64,000 bases of DNA from Caballeronia mineralivorans PML1(12) (GCF_001028175.1 NZ_AEJF01000185.1:1-64000), one strand, 5' to 3'. Shown: positions 25,452 through 35,748, counted from the stretch's first letter. Numbers and translations: made by a program. Notes: generated by a model not told the origin, from the letters alone.

Positions 25452-26681
25452 TCATCCTTCGAGCGACCTGGTTGCCCGCAAACCCGGAAACAATCGCATC
25501 CATAACAATGCAACAACGATCGTTCCCGCACCTCCAATCAGTACGGCCGGCACCGCACCGAATAATCCCGCCGTCATCCCCGACTCGAACTCGCCCAACT
25601 GATTCGATGTCCCGATAAACAGTGAATTGATCGCGCCCACGCGGCCACGCATGTCGTCGGGAGTCTGAAGCTGAACGAGTGACATGCGTACGACGACGCT
25701 GATCACATCGGAGGCGCCGAGCACGGCCAGCGCGATCAACGAGACATATACATTGCTCGACAAGCCGAACGCGATTGTCGCCATGCCAAACGCGATCACG
25801 CCGCCGAACATCGCAGTTCCAGCCCGCTGGCGCAGCGGAAAATGCGCGAGATAAATCGATCCGGTCAACGCGCCGACCGCAGGCGCCGCGCGCAAGACCC
25901 CGAGTGCCCACGGGCCGGCGTGCAGGATGTCGCGGGCAAAGACAGGCAGCAACGCCGTCGCGCCGCCGAGCAGAACCGCGAACAGATCCAGCGATAAAGC
26001 CCCCAGGATCACCGGCTTGTGTCGAATAAAGGCGATGCCGGAGAACAGCGATTCGAGGCTCAGCGGCGTGCGCATCCGCACGACCTGTTCGATTTTTATC
26101 GATGCCAGCAGCAGCGCCGCCCCGATGAACGCCACCGATACCGCGCCATACACCGCGAGCGCCCCGAGACCGTAGAGCAGACCGCCCATTGCCGGTCCGA
26201 GGATCTGCGCGGTCTGGTTCGCGGACGTGGACCACGCGGTCGCGTACTGCAACTGGGCGCGGGAAATCAGGTTGGGCAGGAGCGCGGCCATCGACGGCGA
26301 TTCGAATGCGCGTGCCGATCCGGCGATGGCGGCGATCAAATAAATCAGCCCCTGATCCGTCATCCCGCGCCATGTCGCGATGCACAGCGTCAACGCCGCC
26401 ACGCCTTGAATCGCCTGGCACACGAACGCGATCGTGCGGCGGTCGTAACGGTCCGCGACATGCCCGACCACGAGCGTGAGCATGAACATCGGCAGGAATT
26501 GCGAGAGGCCGACGAGCCCGAGGGCGAACGCGCTATGGGTGATCGAATAGATCTGCCAGCCGATTGCCACCGACATCATCTGGAACGCAACCGATGACAT
26601 CCCCCGCGCGCTCCAGAACAGCGCGAAGGGCCGGTGGCGCATCACGGAACCGGGCGGTAACGCAGGGGAGGAGGCGCTCAA
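25452..26681 (-). CDS. MFS transporter, EntS/MFS_3-like exporter
   Basis: This 409-residue inner-membrane protein has the MFS_3 pattern: MRHRPFALFWSARGMSS at the first helix, VVGHVADRYDRRTIAF between helices 2 and 3, and a late LQTPDDMRGRVGAINSLFIG motif typical of the EntS-like branch. Such proteins export siderophores or small toxic compounds; the substrate is not readable here. Its start lies one base from the hemW stop, so it may be the last gene of a leftward rph-rdgB-hemW-MFS operon. Confidence 0.92.
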   Translation of the reverse strand: MSASSPALPPGSVMRHRPFALFWSARGMSSVAFQMMSVAIGWQIYSITHSAFALGLVGLSQFLPMFMLTLVVGHVADRYDRRTIAFVCQAIQGVAALTLCIATWRGMTDQGLIYLIAAIAGSARAFESPSMAALLPNLISRAQLQYATAWSTSANQTAQILGPAMGGLLYGLGALAVYGAVSVAFIGAALLLASIKIEQVVRMRTPLSLESLFSGIAFIRHKPVILGALSLDLFAVLLGGATALLPVFARDILHAGPWALGVLRAAPAVGALTGSIYLAHFPLRQRAGTAMFGGVIAFGMATIAFGLSSNVYVSLIALAVLGASDVISVVVRMSLVQLQTPDDMRGRVGAINSLFIGTSNQLGEFESGMTAGLFGAVPAVLIGGAGTIVVALLWMRLFPGLRATRSLEG

Positions 26682-27929
26682 TTAACGGTCTTCCCTGAGC
26701 GTCTTTACGGCAGAGTCCTTGAGAAAGAGCGCCTGGAGATCGTTGAGAAAATCCTGGCCACGCTGCGTAGGCACGATGCGTTCGATGTCGCGCGTAATCA
26801 GGCCGCGACGTTCCGCTTCAAGCAGTCCTGGTTCGATCGCGGACATGGCAAGCCCGGTTCGTTCGTTAAACGAATGCACCGGAAATCCTTCGACGAGCCG
26901 TAACGTGTTCAGCATGAATTCGAATGGCAGGTCGCGTGGCCCGACCTCGTGTTCTTCCTGCACGGCAGCGCCGCCAAGCGCCTCGTCCATGTAGGTTCCG
27001 GGATGCTTGTAGCGCACCTGGCGCACGATTTTCTGCGGAAATGACAGCTTGGTATGCGCGCCCGCGCCAATGCCGAGATAGTCGCCGAAACGCCAGTAAT
27101 TCAAGTTATGCCGGCTCTTGTTGTGTGGCTTCGCATACGCCGACACCTCGTAGCGCTCATAACCCGCGCTAGCCGTACGCTCGTGAATCCAGTCCTGCAT
27201 ATCGGCGGAAGCATCGTCGTCGGGAACGGGTGGCGGGTACTTCGCGAACATTGTGTTCGGTTCGAGCGTCAGGTGATACAGCGACAAATGCGGCGGCGCG
27301 AAGCTGATGGCCGTTTCGATATCCGAGCGGCATTCATCCAGCGTCTGCTTTGGCAGCGCGAACATCAGGTCGAGATTGAAGTTATCGAAGTTCTTTGCCG
27401 CTATTTCTACAGCCTGACGCGCTTGCGTTGCATCGTGAATCCGGCCGAGCGCCTTCAGATGCTGCTCGTTGAAACTTTGAATGCCTATCGATAAACGGTT
27501 CACGCCGCTCGCCCGGAACTGCGCAAACTTCGCGGCTTCGAACGTACCGGGATTGGCTTCGAGCGTGATTTCGGCGTCTGCGTCGAGCGGCAGCAAAGCG
27601 CGCGCATCGGAGAGCAGCCGATCCAGTCCTTTCGCCGACAACAAACTAGGCGTCCCGCCGCCGATAAAAATCGTATGCACCTGACGACCCCAGACCATCG
27701 GCAGCGCGCGCTCGAGATCGGCGCGCAACGCATCGAGATAACGGTCTTCGGGGAACGTCTCACCCTTCCACTCATGCGAATTGAAATCGCAATACGGGCA
27801 TTTGCGCACGCACCACGGGAAGTGCACGTACAGCGACAGCGGCGGCAGCGACGTCAGCCGGATACTGCCCGGCGACGTGAACGCCTTGACCACGTTGATG
27901 GTTTGAGGACCGCTTGAGCTATTCGTCAC
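26682..27929 (-). CDS. hemW: Radical SAM heme chaperone HemW
   Basis: The 415-residue protein carries the radical SAM cluster motif C40-x3-C44-x2-C47 (FPWCVRKCPYCDFN) and GGGTPSLL, with the HemW-type CDFNS following instead of the extra cysteine of HemN. HemW inserts heme into target proteins rather than oxidising coproporphyrinogen III, although older annotation calls it an HemN-like oxidase. It overlaps rdgB by 4 bases and begins with a somewhat extended N-terminus (about 30 residues before LSLYVHFP). Confidence 0.95.
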   Translation of the reverse strand: MTNSSSGPQTINVVKAFTSPGSIRLTSLPPLSLYVHFPWCVRKCPYCDFNSHEWKGETFPEDRYLDALRADLERALPMVWGRQVHTIFIGGGTPSLLSAKGLDRLLSDARALLPLDADAEITLEANPGTFEAAKFAQFRASGVNRLSIGIQSFNEQHLKALGRIHDATQARQAVEIAAKNFDNFNLDLMFALPKQTLDECRSDIETAISFAPPHLSLYHLTLEPNTMFAKYPPPVPDDDASADMQDWIHERTASAGYERYEVSAYAKPHNKSRHNLNYWRFGDYLGIGAGAHTKLSFPQKIVRQVRYKHPGTYMDEALGGAAVQEEHEVGPRDLPFEFMLNTLRLVEGFPVHSFNERTGLAMSAIEPGLLEAERRGLITRDIERIVPTQRGQDFLNDLQALFLKDSAVKTLREDR

Positions 27930-28543
27930 GACACGTCCTTTAGCCGCGCGAGCAGATGGCGAAGCGCGATCGCCCGATGGCTGCTGGCGTTTTTCACCGC
28001 GGGATCGAGCTCGGCGGCGGTTTTTCCAAGCGATGGCACCAGGAAATGCGCGTCATAACCAAAGCCGTTCGCACCGCGCGGGGTATCGATGACTTCGCCG
28101 TGCCAGCGGCCTTCCGCGATCAGCGGTTCGGGGTCTGCTGCATGACGCACCAGCACGAGCACCGAGAAGAAATAGGCACGCCGATCTGATTCATGAGCGA
28201 GCTCCTTCACGAGCCGCGCATTGTTCGCGGCATCGCTTTTCTCGCCACCGTTGAGCAATTGCGCATAACGCGCCGAATACACGCCCGGCGCGCCGCGCAA
28301 CGCATGCACGCACAGGCCGGAGTCGTCGGCGAGCGCCGGCAATCCCGTCGCCGCGGATGCATGCCGCGCCTTCGCCAGCGCATTCTCGACGAACGTCACA
28401 TGCGGTTCCTCGGCCTCGGACACGCCCAGCTCGCCCTGCGTGATCAATTCCATGCCGGCTGTGCTCAGCAGCGCTGCGAACTCGCGCAATTTGCCGGCAT
28501 TATTCGACGCAAGTACGACGCGTTTCAAGGCGGGATCAGACAC
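27926..28543 (-). CDS. rdgB: XTP/dITP pyrophosphatase RdgB
   Basis: The 205-residue Ham1/RdgB enzyme opens with [17 protein letters not shown] and has the substrate site [14 protein letters not shown]-like segment (here [20 protein letters not shown]). It hydrolyses non-canonical purine nucleoside triphosphates to keep them out of DNA and RNA. The coding start overlaps rph by 8 bases and the end overlaps hemW by 4, showing a tight operon. Confidence 0.97.
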   Translation of the reverse strand: MSDPALKRVVLASNNAGKLREFAALLSTAGMELITQGELGVSEAEEPHVTFVENALAKARHASAATGLPALADDSGLCVHALRGAPGVYSARYAQLLNGGEKSDAANNARLVKELAHESDRRAYFFSVLVLVRHAADPEPLIAEGRWHGEVIDTPRGANGFGYDAHFLVPSLGKTAAELDPAVKNASSHRAIALRHLLARLKDVS

Positions 28544-29297
28544 TGAGCAACTCCAGCGCGACCTTCTGCTTCGCGATCAACGTTTCAATTCCACTTTGCG
28601 CCAGGTCCATCAGCGCGTTCATTTCGGCGCGCGTGAACGGCACGCCTTCGGCTGTTCCCTGTACTTCCACGAAACCGCCCGCGCCGGTCATCACGACGTT
28701 CATATCGGTATCGCACTGCGAGTCTTCGTCGTAGTCGAGATCAAGGACCGGCTGGCCGTTGTACACGCCGACCGAGATCGCAGCGACAAAGTCATTGATC
28801 GGCGATTCCGCGAGTCTGCCGGCAGCAAGCAGCTTCGCGACCGCATCGTGAGCCGCGACAAACGCGCCCGTGATGCTTGCCGTGCGCGTGCCGCCATCGG
28901 CCTGGATCACGTCGCAATCGATGTGCAGCGTGCGTGCGCCCAGCTTGTTGAGATCGAACACGGAACGCAGCGCGCGCCCGATCAAACGCTGGATTTCCTG
29001 CGTGCGCCCGGTTTGCTTGCCGCGTGCAGCTTCGCGGTCGTTGCGGGTGTTGGTTGCGCGCGGCAGCATGCCGTATTCGGCGGTGAGCCAGCCGGAATCG
29101 CGTCCACGCAAAAATTCAGGCACGCGCTCGGAGATGCTCGCGGTGCAGATCACTTTGGTATCGCCGAACTCGACGAGAACCGAACCTTCCGCATGCTTCG
29201 TGTAATGCCGCGTGATGCGCACGTCGCGCAATTGGTCCGCGCGACGGCCGCTCGGGCGGGTGAACGGGGCGGACGGGGGCAGCGTGGAGTCGGTCAT
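28536..29297 (-). CDS. rph: Ribonuclease PH
   Basis: This 253-residue phosphorolytic exoribonuclease trims tRNA 3' ends. It shows [15 protein letters not shown] at the start, [15 protein letters not shown] (phosphate binding) and a [17 protein letters not shown] stretch with the metal-binding aspartates. The start [11 protein letters not shown] is taken because the frame upstream to 29372 encodes a hydrophobic tail not found in the family; no clear ribosome site precedes it. First gene of a leftward operon, divergent from yicC. Confidence 0.95.
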   Translation of the reverse strand: MTDSTLPPSAPFTRPSGRRADQLRDVRITRHYTKHAEGSVLVEFGDTKVICTASISERVPEFLRGRDSGWLTAEYGMLPRATNTRNDREAARGKQTGRTQEIQRLIGRALRSVFDLNKLGARTLHIDCDVIQADGGTRTASITGAFVAAHDAVAKLLAAGRLAESPINDFVAAISVGVYNGQPVLDLDYDEDSQCDTDMNVVMTGAGGFVEVQGTAEGVPFTRAEMNALMDLAQSGIETLIAKQKVALELLSV

Positions 29298-29607
29298 GGA
29301 GGGCACAAGGTGAAGGAAATGCAATGAAAAGGAGGCCAGGCGCGAACGCAAAAAAGCCGCAGCAAAGCACAAATTTTATCCGCAATCGGGGTGAGCGTCC
29401 GGGGCAGCCTCCTGCGGCCATTGCAGCGGCAACGTATTCCCCGAGCGGGATCGGCAAAAATGGGATAATGCCAGCTTACTCGCCCGGCCAACATTGCCTG
29501 CCATTTCGCGCAGCTTCATGCCGGGCGTTTCGAAGCGAACTGGCCGTGCCGCGTTAGCAACAAGCAAGCAGCAAAAAGCGCCATGGCCTTCAATTACGGA
29601 CGCAACA
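29298..29607. other. Divergent promoter region rph/yicC
   Basis: No gene is present. GGGATAATG at about 29462 is a fair -10 box for rightward yicC transcription; I see no clear matching -35. Confidence 0.4.
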
Positions 29608-30540
29608 ATGATCTACAGCATGACAGGCTACGCCAGCGCAACGCGCGAAGTAGCGTCTGACGGCGCGGGCGCCAATGGTTCGGGCGTGGGGGTATCGGTG
29701 GAATTGCGCACGGTGAATTCGCGCTTCCTCGACATGAATTTCCGCATGCCCGAAGACGTGCGCGTCTGCGAGCCGCAATTGCGCGAAATGCTGATGAACA
29801 AGCTCTCGCGCGGCAAGGTCGATATCCGCATCAACCTGAATCGCGCGGAGCAAACCACCATTGCCGGCGTGCTCAATCGTGACGCACTGTCGCAACTCGC
29901 CGCGCTCGAGCGCTCGGTGCTGGATATTTTCCCCGATGCCGAACGCATGCGCACCGGTGAAATCCTGCGCTGGCCGGGCATTTTGTCGGAGAGCGGGGTA
30001 TCGGCGGAAACGTTGCGCGACGCCGTTCTGGCGTGCGGCAAGCAGGCAATCACCGAGCTCATCGATGTCCGCGCCCGCGAAGGCGCCGCGCTCGCCGCCG
30101 TGCTGATTGCGAACGTGACGGAAATGGAAGCCATCGTTGCGCGCGTCACGCCGCTCGTGCCGGAGCTGATCACGAAACATCAGCAGAAAATCGTGGAGCG
30201 TTTGCAGGACGCGCTTGGGATTGCATCGCCGGAAGGCACGCAAACCAGCATTCCGCGCGAGGAAATCGCGGAACGGATTCGCCAGGAAGTGACCATGTAC
30301 GGCATCCGTATCGACATCACCGAAGAATTGCAGCGCCTCGCCGCGCATCTCGCGGAAACGCGCCATGTGCTGCAAAAGGGCGGGAAAGTGGGCAAGCGGC
30401 TCGATTTCATGATGCAGGAGCTCAATCGCGAAGCGAACACGCTCGGGTCGAAGGCGGCTGCGAAAGAACTCGCCGATTCGTCGATGACGCTCAAATTGCT
30501 CATCGAGCAGATGCGCGAGCAAGTGCAAAACCTGGAGTAA
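29608..30540 (+). CDS. yicC: YicC-family endoribonuclease
   Basis: The 310-residue protein begins [14 protein letters not shown], the invariant YicC/YloC opening, continues [20 protein letters not shown] and ends with the DUF1732 region ([20 protein letters not shown] and [15 protein letters not shown]). The start is placed at this Met; the open frame from 29494 is non-homologous. YicC proteins are recently recognised RNases. The gene is followed after 7 bases by gmk. Confidence 0.95.
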   Translation: MIYSMTGYASATREVASDGAGANGSGVGVSVELRTVNSRFLDMNFRMPEDVRVCEPQLREMLMNKLSRGKVDIRINLNRAEQTTIAGVLNRDALSQLAALERSVLDIFPDAERMRTGEILRWPGILSESGVSAETLRDAVLACGKQAITELIDVRAREGAALAAVLIANVTEMEAIVARVTPLVPELITKHQQKIVERLQDALGIASPEGTQTSIPREEIAERIRQEVTMYGIRIDITEELQRLAAHLAETRHVLQKGGKVGKRLDFMMQELNREANTLGSKAAAKELADSSMTLKLLIEQMREQVQNLE

Positions 30541-30547
30541 CGCTTCT

Positions 30548-31213
30548 ATGAACGACGCTCAACGCAACACTTACGCCGGGGTTTATCCGGGCAACCTGTT
30601 TATGGTCGTGGCGCCGTCGGGCGCGGGCAAGTCGACGCTCGTCAACGCGCTCCTCGCGCAAGACCCGGCGATCCGCCTGTCCGTCTCGTACACGACGCGC
30701 GAACCACGTCCGGGCGAGCAAAGCGGTGTTCAATACCATTTCGCTTCCGTCGACGACTTCATGGCGCGCCACGCCGCCGGCGAGTTCCTCGAAAGCGCGG
30801 AAGTGCACGGCAATTACTACGCTACGTCGCGCGTATGGATTGAAGAGCAGATGAAAAGCGGCCATGACGTGCTGCTTGAAATCGACTGGCAAGGTGCGCA
30901 ACAGGTCAAGAAACGCTTTCGCAACGCGGTGGAAATCTTCATTCTTCCGCCGTCGCTGGATGCGCTGGAAGATCGTCTGAAGAAGCGCGGCCAGGATGCA
31001 CCGAACGTGATCGTGCGCCGTTTGCTGGCTGCAGGCAGCGAGATGGCGCATGCGCCGGAAGCGGAATACGTGCTGATCAACGAGAACTTCGAGCGCGCGC
31101 TCGCTGAACTGCGGTGTCTCGTCGCGGCCACACGGCTGCGTTTCGGCTCGCAATACGCCCGTCATACGCAGTTGTTTGTCGAGTTAGGCATACACTCGCC
31201 GCACGCCGAGTGA
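30548..31213 (+). CDS. gmk: Guanylate kinase
   Basis: The 221-residue kinase phosphorylates GMP to GDP. Walker [12 protein letters not shown] lies at about residue 20, and [21 protein letters not shown] is the GMP-binding region. The length is usual. Its placement between yicC and rpoZ is the standard proteobacterial order, and it also links GTP supply to (p)ppGpp synthesis by the downstream spoT. Confidence 0.98.
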   Translation: MNDAQRNTYAGVYPGNLFMVVAPSGAGKSTLVNALLAQDPAIRLSVSYTTREPRPGEQSGVQYHFASVDDFMARHAAGEFLESAEVHGNYYATSRVWIEEQMKSGHDVLLEIDWQGAQQVKKRFRNAVEIFILPPSLDALEDRLKKRGQDAPNVIVRRLLAAGSEMAHAPEAEYVLINENFERALAELRCLVAATRLRFGSQYARHTQLFVELGIHSPHAE

Positions 31214-31270
31214 ACGGGGCTTTCCGGTCACATAAGGTAGAATGAAGAACATATCGAGAAGGAATCAACC

Positions 31271-31474
31271 ATGGCCCGCATCACCGTCGAAGATTGTCTG
31301 AAAATGATCCCCAACCGCTTCGAGCTCGCGCTCGCAGCAACGTATCGCGCGCGTCAGCTCGCTCAAGGCCATACGCCGAAGATCGAAAGCCGCGACAAAC
31401 CGACTGTTGTTGCGCTGCGTGAAATCGCGGCCGGCCATGTCGGCGTCGAGATGCTCAAGAAGGTCCCGGTCTGA
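31271..31474 (+). CDS. rpoZ: RNA polymerase omega subunit
   Basis: The 67-residue protein has the omega signature [20 protein letters not shown] and [16 protein letters not shown]. It stabilises the beta-prime subunit and takes part in the ppGpp response. GAGAAGGA lies just before the start. It stands between gmk and spoT, as in many Proteobacteria. Confidence 0.98.
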   Translation: MARITVEDCLKMIPNRFELALAATYRARQLAQGHTPKIESRDKPTVVALREIAAGHVGVEMLKKVPV

Positions 31475-31549
31475 GTCTCAATTCCGTAATCGGGCCCGGA
31501 CGTCTACGCGCATTGTCACTAACCGCGTCAGCTAACCACGGAGGCGACC

Positions 31550-33970
31550 ATGAATCCTGTTCCATCGTCCGTCTCTGTGGACCCGCATCACGACGTCCTC
31601 GGTACTGAGTCTCACAGCGAAAACCACGCGCACGATCATGACAACGCTCATGACGCCGATTCGCCTTCGGCAGCGCGCAAATACATCGACGCGGTCCTCG
31701 AACAATCGTTTCGCCATCTGTTCGGGCCGACCGCCACGCCGGAAAAGCCGCGCCGCCACGACGTCGTTTCCATTGCGAAACTGACCACTGAGCTCGCCGC
31801 GTATCTTTCGCCGGAAGAAATCAAGCAGGTGAAGCTCGCGTTCCATTTCAGCGATGAAGCCCATCTCGGGCAATATCGTCAGAGTGGCGAGCCGTACATC
31901 ACGCATCCGGTAGCGGTCGCGGAAATCTGCGCCAGCTGGAAACTCGACGATCAATCGATCATGGCCGCGTTGCTGCATGACGTGATCGAAGATCAGGGCG
32001 TGACGAAGACCGAGATCGCGGAGCGTTTTGGGCCAAAGGTTGCGGAACTCGTCGACGGCTTGTCGAAGCTGGACAAGATGGAGTTTCGCAATCGCGAGGA
32101 AGCGCAGGCGGAAAATTTCCGCAAGATGCTGCTCGCCATGGCGCGCGATGTACGCGTGATTCTCGTGAAGCTCGCCGACCGGTTGCACAACATGCGCACG
32201 CTCGGCGCGGTGCCACCTGAAAAGCGGCGTCGCGTGGCCCGCGAAACCATCGACATTTACGCGCCTATCGCGCACCGGCTCGGGTTGAACAACACGTATC
32301 GCGAGCTGCAGGACCTGAGCTTCGCGAACTTCAATCCGCACAGGTACGCCACGCTGGAGCGCGCTGTGAAAGCCGCACGTGGCAATCGGCGCGAAGTGGT
32401 GGGCAAGATCCTGGAAGCGGTTCAGCGCACGATCGCGGACGCGAAAATCAAGGCCGACGTCACCGGCCGCGAGAAAACCATCTTCAGCATCTACAAGAAG
32501 ATGCGCGACAAGCAGTTGTCGTTCTCGCAAGTGCTCGACGTCTATGGCTTTCGCGTGGTGGTGGACAGCGCGCTGGAGTGCTACACCTGCATTGGCGCGC
32601 TGCATGCGCTCTACAAGCCGGTGCCAGGCAAGTTCAAGGATTACATCGCGATTCCGAAGGTGAACGGCTATCAGTCGTTACACACCACATTGGTCGGTCC
32701 GTTCGGTGCGCCCATCGAATTCCAGATCCGCACGCGCAAGATGCATGAGATTGCGGAAGCGGGCGTGGCCGCGCATTGGCTCTACAAGAATGGCGGCGCG
32801 GACCTGAACGACGTGCAAAAGCGCGCGCATCAATGGTTGAAGTCGCTGCTCGACATTCAAAGCGAAGCCGGGGATTCGAGCGAATTTCTCGAACACGTCA
32901 AGATCGATCTGTTCCCCGATGCGGTCTACGTCTTCACGCCGAAGTCGAAAATCATGCCTCTGCCGCGCGGCGCGACGGCGTTGGATTTTGCGTATTCCAT
33001 TCACAGCGACCTCGGCAATCAATGCGTCGCGGTGAAGATCAACAACGAGTTGTTGCCGCTGCGGACCGAGTTGAAGAGCGGCGATATCGTCGAAGTGATT
33101 ACCGCGCCGTATTCCAAGCCGAATCCTGCGTGGCTTGGTTTCGTGCGCACCGGCAAGGCGCGTTCGGCTATTCGCCACTATCTCAAGACGATGCGGCTGA
33201 ACGAATCGGTGCAGCTAGGCGAGCGGCTCGTCGATCAAAGCCTCAAGGGTTATGGCCTGGCGCTGTCGGAAGTGACGCCGGAGGTCTGGGAAAAGCTGGC
33301 GCAATGGACGGGCAACAAGAGCCGTCAGGAGATTTTCGCGGATATTGGCCTCGGCCGGCGCGTGGCCGCCGTGATGGCGAAGCGTATCGAAGTGCTGATG
33401 ACTGGCCGCGACGACGACGATTCCCCGCGCGAGAGCTTCAGCACGAATACTGCGCCGCCGGTCGTGATCACAGGTACCGAGGGTATGTCGGTGCAACTGT
33501 CCGCGTGCTGCCGCCCGATTCCCGGCGACGACATCATGGGTTACATCGGCATCGGGCTGGGCATGGCGATCCACACTACCGAATGTCGCGTCGCGCAGCG
33601 GATTCACAAGCGCGATCCGGGCCGCTGGATCGACGTTGCCTGGGCGCCGCAGCCGGGCCGTCTCTTTGACGTGTCCATCAAGGTGCTCGTGAGCACGTCG
33701 AAGGGCGTGTTCGCCCGTGTAGCGGCGGATATCACGTCCGCCGATGCCAACATCGTCCACATCGCCATGGACGAGGACGTGACGCAGGAATCCACCGTGT
33801 TGCGCTTTGTGATCCAGGTCAGCGACCGTGTGCATCTGGCGAATGTGATGCGGCGCGTGCGCACGAACCCGGACGTGATGCGCATCGCGCGTGAGCGGCC
33901 GAGCGACGAGCCGCATCATCGCAACACCGAAGGCGGCATGCGGATCGATCGCGAACGCGGCGATTATTAA
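31550..33970 (+). CDS. spoT: Bifunctional (p)ppGpp synthetase/hydrolase SpoT
   Basis: The 806-residue protein has an intact HD hydrolase domain (AALLHDVIED, then KLADRLHNMRTL), a synthetase domain (YGFRVVVDS, and KFKDYIAIPKVNGYQSLHTT, close to the RXKD form of bifunctional enzymes rather than the EXDD form of RelA), a TGS domain (VYVFTPKSKIMPLPRGATAL), and a C-terminal ACT domain. It both makes and degrades the stringent alarmone. An unusual His/Asp/Asn-rich N-terminal tail (about residues 12-38) precedes the conserved part. A strong GGAGG-like site lies before the ATG. Confidence 0.96.
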   Translation: MNPVPSSVSVDPHHDVLGTESHSENHAHDHDNAHDADSPSAARKYIDAVLEQSFRHLFGPTATPEKPRRHDVVSIAKLTTELAAYLSPEEIKQVKLAFHFSDEAHLGQYRQSGEPYITHPVAVAEICASWKLDDQSIMAALLHDVIEDQGVTKTEIAERFGPKVAELVDGLSKLDKMEFRNREEAQAENFRKMLLAMARDVRVILVKLADRLHNMRTLGAVPPEKRRRVARETIDIYAPIAHRLGLNNTYRELQDLSFANFNPHRYATLERAVKAARGNRREVVGKILEAVQRTIADAKIKADVTGREKTIFSIYKKMRDKQLSFSQVLDVYGFRVVVDSALECYTCIGALHALYKPVPGKFKDYIAIPKVNGYQSLHTTLVGPFGAPIEFQIRTRKMHEIAEAGVAAHWLYKNGGADLNDVQKRAHQWLKSLLDIQSEAGDSSEFLEHVKIDLFPDAVYVFTPKSKIMPLPRGATALDFAYSIHSDLGNQCVAVKINNELLPLRTELKSGDIVEVITAPYSKPNPAWLGFVRTGKARSAIRHYLKTMRLNESVQLGERLVDQSLKGYGLALSEVTPEVWEKLAQWTGNKSRQEIFADIGLGRRVAAVMAKRIEVLMTGRDDDDSPRESFSTNTAPPVVITGTEGMSVQLSACCRPIPGDDIMGYIGIGLGMAIHTTECRVAQRIHKRDPGRWIDVAWAPQPGRLFDVSIKVLVSTSKGVFARVAADITSADANIVHIAMDEDVTQESTVLRFVIQVSDRVHLANVMRRVRTNPDVMRIARERPSDEPHHRNTEGGMRIDRERGDY

Positions 33971-34097
33971 CGTTTGACGTTTAACGTTCGACCCTTGCGT
34001 GGCGGCTGGCGAGCCTAAGTCTGAGTCTGGATCTGGGTCGTCACCGCCGGAACGCGACCTGCGTGCCTGTACCACTTTCGCGTACACAGGGGCACTT

Positions 34098-34589
34098 ATG
34101 AAAACATCAGAGCTGGAAGGCACCGAGCTCGACTACTGGGTCGCGCGCGGGCTGCACGACTTCATCCGCGAAATCCATTTCACCGATGGCGGCCAGACGC
34201 TCGCCATCCGAGGGAATGATCGTGGCCGGGCGTGGGACGGGCGATTCCTGCCGTCGACGTCGTGGGAAGCGGCGTCGGTCGTGCTCGAGCGCGCGTGCCG
34301 GCTGGAAATGAACGACCACGGGCGCGGCGAAGCTGTGTGCAAAGCGACGTTCGGCAAGACGGGCGCAGAAGTGGAAGGGCGCGGACCGTCGCTGCGTATT
34401 GCGTTGCTGCGAGCGTTTTTGCTGCATGCGTTCGGAGACACCGTCGACGACGAATTCCCGCATCGCTCGCAAATGCTGCTTGGGGAACGGGCAGAACCGT
34501 TGGGGGAGCAGAGCGCGGCGGCATCGGTTGAAGATGCACCGATGCCAGATGGACGTATCGGCGATATTGGGTCGACTGCGCGGCAATAA
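34098..34589 (+). CDS. DUF2591 (NinX-like) family protein
   Basis: The 163-residue protein opens MKTSELEGTELDYWVARGL and continues with a FLPSTSWEAASVVLERACRL-like segment, matching the phage-derived DUF2591 family common in Burkholderia. AGGGG lies 7 bases upstream of the chosen ATG. The function of the family is unknown. It sits between spoT and two tRNA-Arg genes and may be a domesticated phage gene. Confidence 0.8.
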   Translation: MKTSELEGTELDYWVARGLHDFIREIHFTDGGQTLAIRGNDRGRAWDGRFLPSTSWEAASVVLERACRLEMNDHGRGEAVCKATFGKTGAEVEGRGPSLRIALLRAFLLHAFGDTVDDEFPHRSQMLLGERAEPLGEQSAAASVEDAPMPDGRIGDIGSTARQ

Positions 34590-34685
34590 GCGGGTTTGCG
34601 CTTGGCATGCCCATGCCCTCGGCAAGCCTGGCGAGCACAGGCCGCCCGTTGAGGAGAAGCATCGAACGCGTGCGCCGTGCGCAAA

Positions 34686-34712
34686 TAAAAAAGGCCTTCC
34701 GCGAGGAAGGCC
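34686..34712 (-). terminator. Terminator of the tRNA-Arg unit
   Basis: GGCCTTCC (34693-34700), loop GCGA, and GGAAGGCC (34705-34712) form a perfect 8-bp stem. On the minus strand it is followed by TTTTTT. It lies 10 bases after the end of the leftward tRNA-Arg. Confidence 0.85.
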
Positions 34713-34722
34713 CTTCTAAAAC

Positions 34723-34799
34723 TGGTGCGGCTGGCAGGATTCGAACCCACGACCCCTTGGTTCGTAGCCAAGTACTCTATCCATCTGAGCTACAGCCGC
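34723..34799 (-). tRNA. tRNA-Arg (anticodon ACG), copy 2
   Basis: The 77-base sequence begins GCGGCTGTAGCTCAGATGG, with anticodon loop CTACGAA (ACG, read as ICG), T-loop TTCGAAT and encoded CCA. It is identical to the copy at 34877-34953 and is transcribed leftward with it. Confidence 0.97.
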
Positions 34800-34876
34800 G
34801 CATGAAGCAGGGTAATACAAAAAGCTGATGCAGGAAACGCTTGCTTGAAACAAAAAACTAAAACGCTTTGAAGAAG

Positions 34877-34953
34877 TGGTGCGGCTGGCAGGATTCGAAC
34901 CCACGACCCCTTGGTTCGTAGCCAAGTACTCTATCCATCTGAGCTACAGCCGC
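34877..34953 (-). tRNA. tRNA-Arg (anticodon ACG), copy 1
   Basis: The sequence is identical to the tRNA at 34723-34799, 77 bases downstream. The two form a small leftward tRNA unit ended by the terminator at 34686-34712. Confidence 0.97.
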
Positions 34954-35042
34954 ACGCGAGACCAAGAGTATAGCCAAGCTCTCCCAAAAAAGGAAGAGTT
35001 CCGCCTCGATTTCTGTAATACCGATCTCCTTCGTGTTACCTT

Positions 35043-35068
35043 GAAGAGGAGCTATCTCGCTCCTCTTC
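35043..35068 (+). promoter_or_regulatory. Hairpin in the greB leader
   Basis: GAAGAGGAGC (35043-35052) pairs perfectly with GCTCCTCTTC (35059-35068), with loop TATCTC, ending 24 bases before the greB ATG. There is no T-run, so it is more a leader or stability element than a terminator. Confidence 0.5.
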
Positions 35069-35092
35069 ACGTTATTTTGAGCGGTTTGCACC

Positions 35093-35653
35093 ATGAACAA
35101 AGCATTTGTCAAAGAATCGGACGAGAGCGACGACGATCTCGATCTCGAGCAGCCGCCGGGCGTACCTCCCGGCACCAAGAACTACATCACGCCCGCAGGA
35201 CACCAGCGTCTGCGCGAGGAATTGCTGCATTTGCTAGACGTCGAGCGGCCGGATGTTGTGAAACTGCTTTCCTGGGCGGCGTCGAACGGCGACCGGTCAG
35301 AGAACGGCGACTACATCTATGGCAAGCGGCGCTTGCGGGAGATCGACCGGCGGATTCGCTTCCTGACGAAGCGGCTCGACCTGGCGGAAGTAGTGGACAG
35401 CAGCCGGCAGGAGAATCTCGACCAGGTATTTTTCGGCGCCACGGTGGATTACGCCGGCGACGATGGGGACGTGCACACGGTGACAATCGTGGGCGTCGAC
35501 GAGGTGAATCTGGATGTCGGGCACGTGAGCTGGATCTCGCCCATTGCCCGTGCATTGCTCAAAGCCAAGGTCGGCGATACGGTCACGCTGCACACGCCCG
35601 CAGGCGTCCAGCAAATCGATATCCTCGATGTGCGTTATCCGCCGAAGGTCTGA
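35093..35653 (+). CDS. greB: Transcription elongation factor GreB
   Basis: The 186-residue protein has the Gre coiled-coil domain (ITPAGHQRLREELLHLLDVERPDVV, AASNGDRSENGDYIYGKRRLREIDRRIRFL with the acidic tip D/E pair) and the C-terminal FKBP-like domain (GDTVTLHTPAGVQQIDILDVRY). GDYIYGKRRL marks GreB rather than GreA. A GreB-typical N-terminal extension, here acidic, precedes it. It rescues backtracked RNA polymerase. The leader hairpin at 35043 may regulate it. Confidence 0.95.
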   Translation: MNKAFVKESDESDDDLDLEQPPGVPPGTKNYITPAGHQRLREELLHLLDVERPDVVKLLSWAASNGDRSENGDYIYGKRRLREIDRRIRFLTKRLDLAEVVDSSRQENLDQVFFGATVDYAGDDGDVHTVTIVGVDEVNLDVGHVSWISPIARALLKAKVGDTVTLHTPAGVQQIDILDVRYPPKV

Positions 35654-35692
35654 GGCGCTTGACCTGAAGTACTAACGTAGGGACTCAAGACG

Positions 35693-35724
35693 AAAAAAAG
35701 GCGCCGCAAGCGGCGCCCTTTTCA
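35693..35724. terminator. Bidirectional terminator greB/porin
   Basis: GGCGCCG (35700-35706), loop CAAG, CGGCGCC (35711-35717). Rightward it ends in CTTTT and leftward in TTTTTTT, so it can end both greB and the porin gene, which converge here. Confidence 0.88.
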
Positions 35725-35748
35725 CATCGGTACAACTTCGAACAAGAC

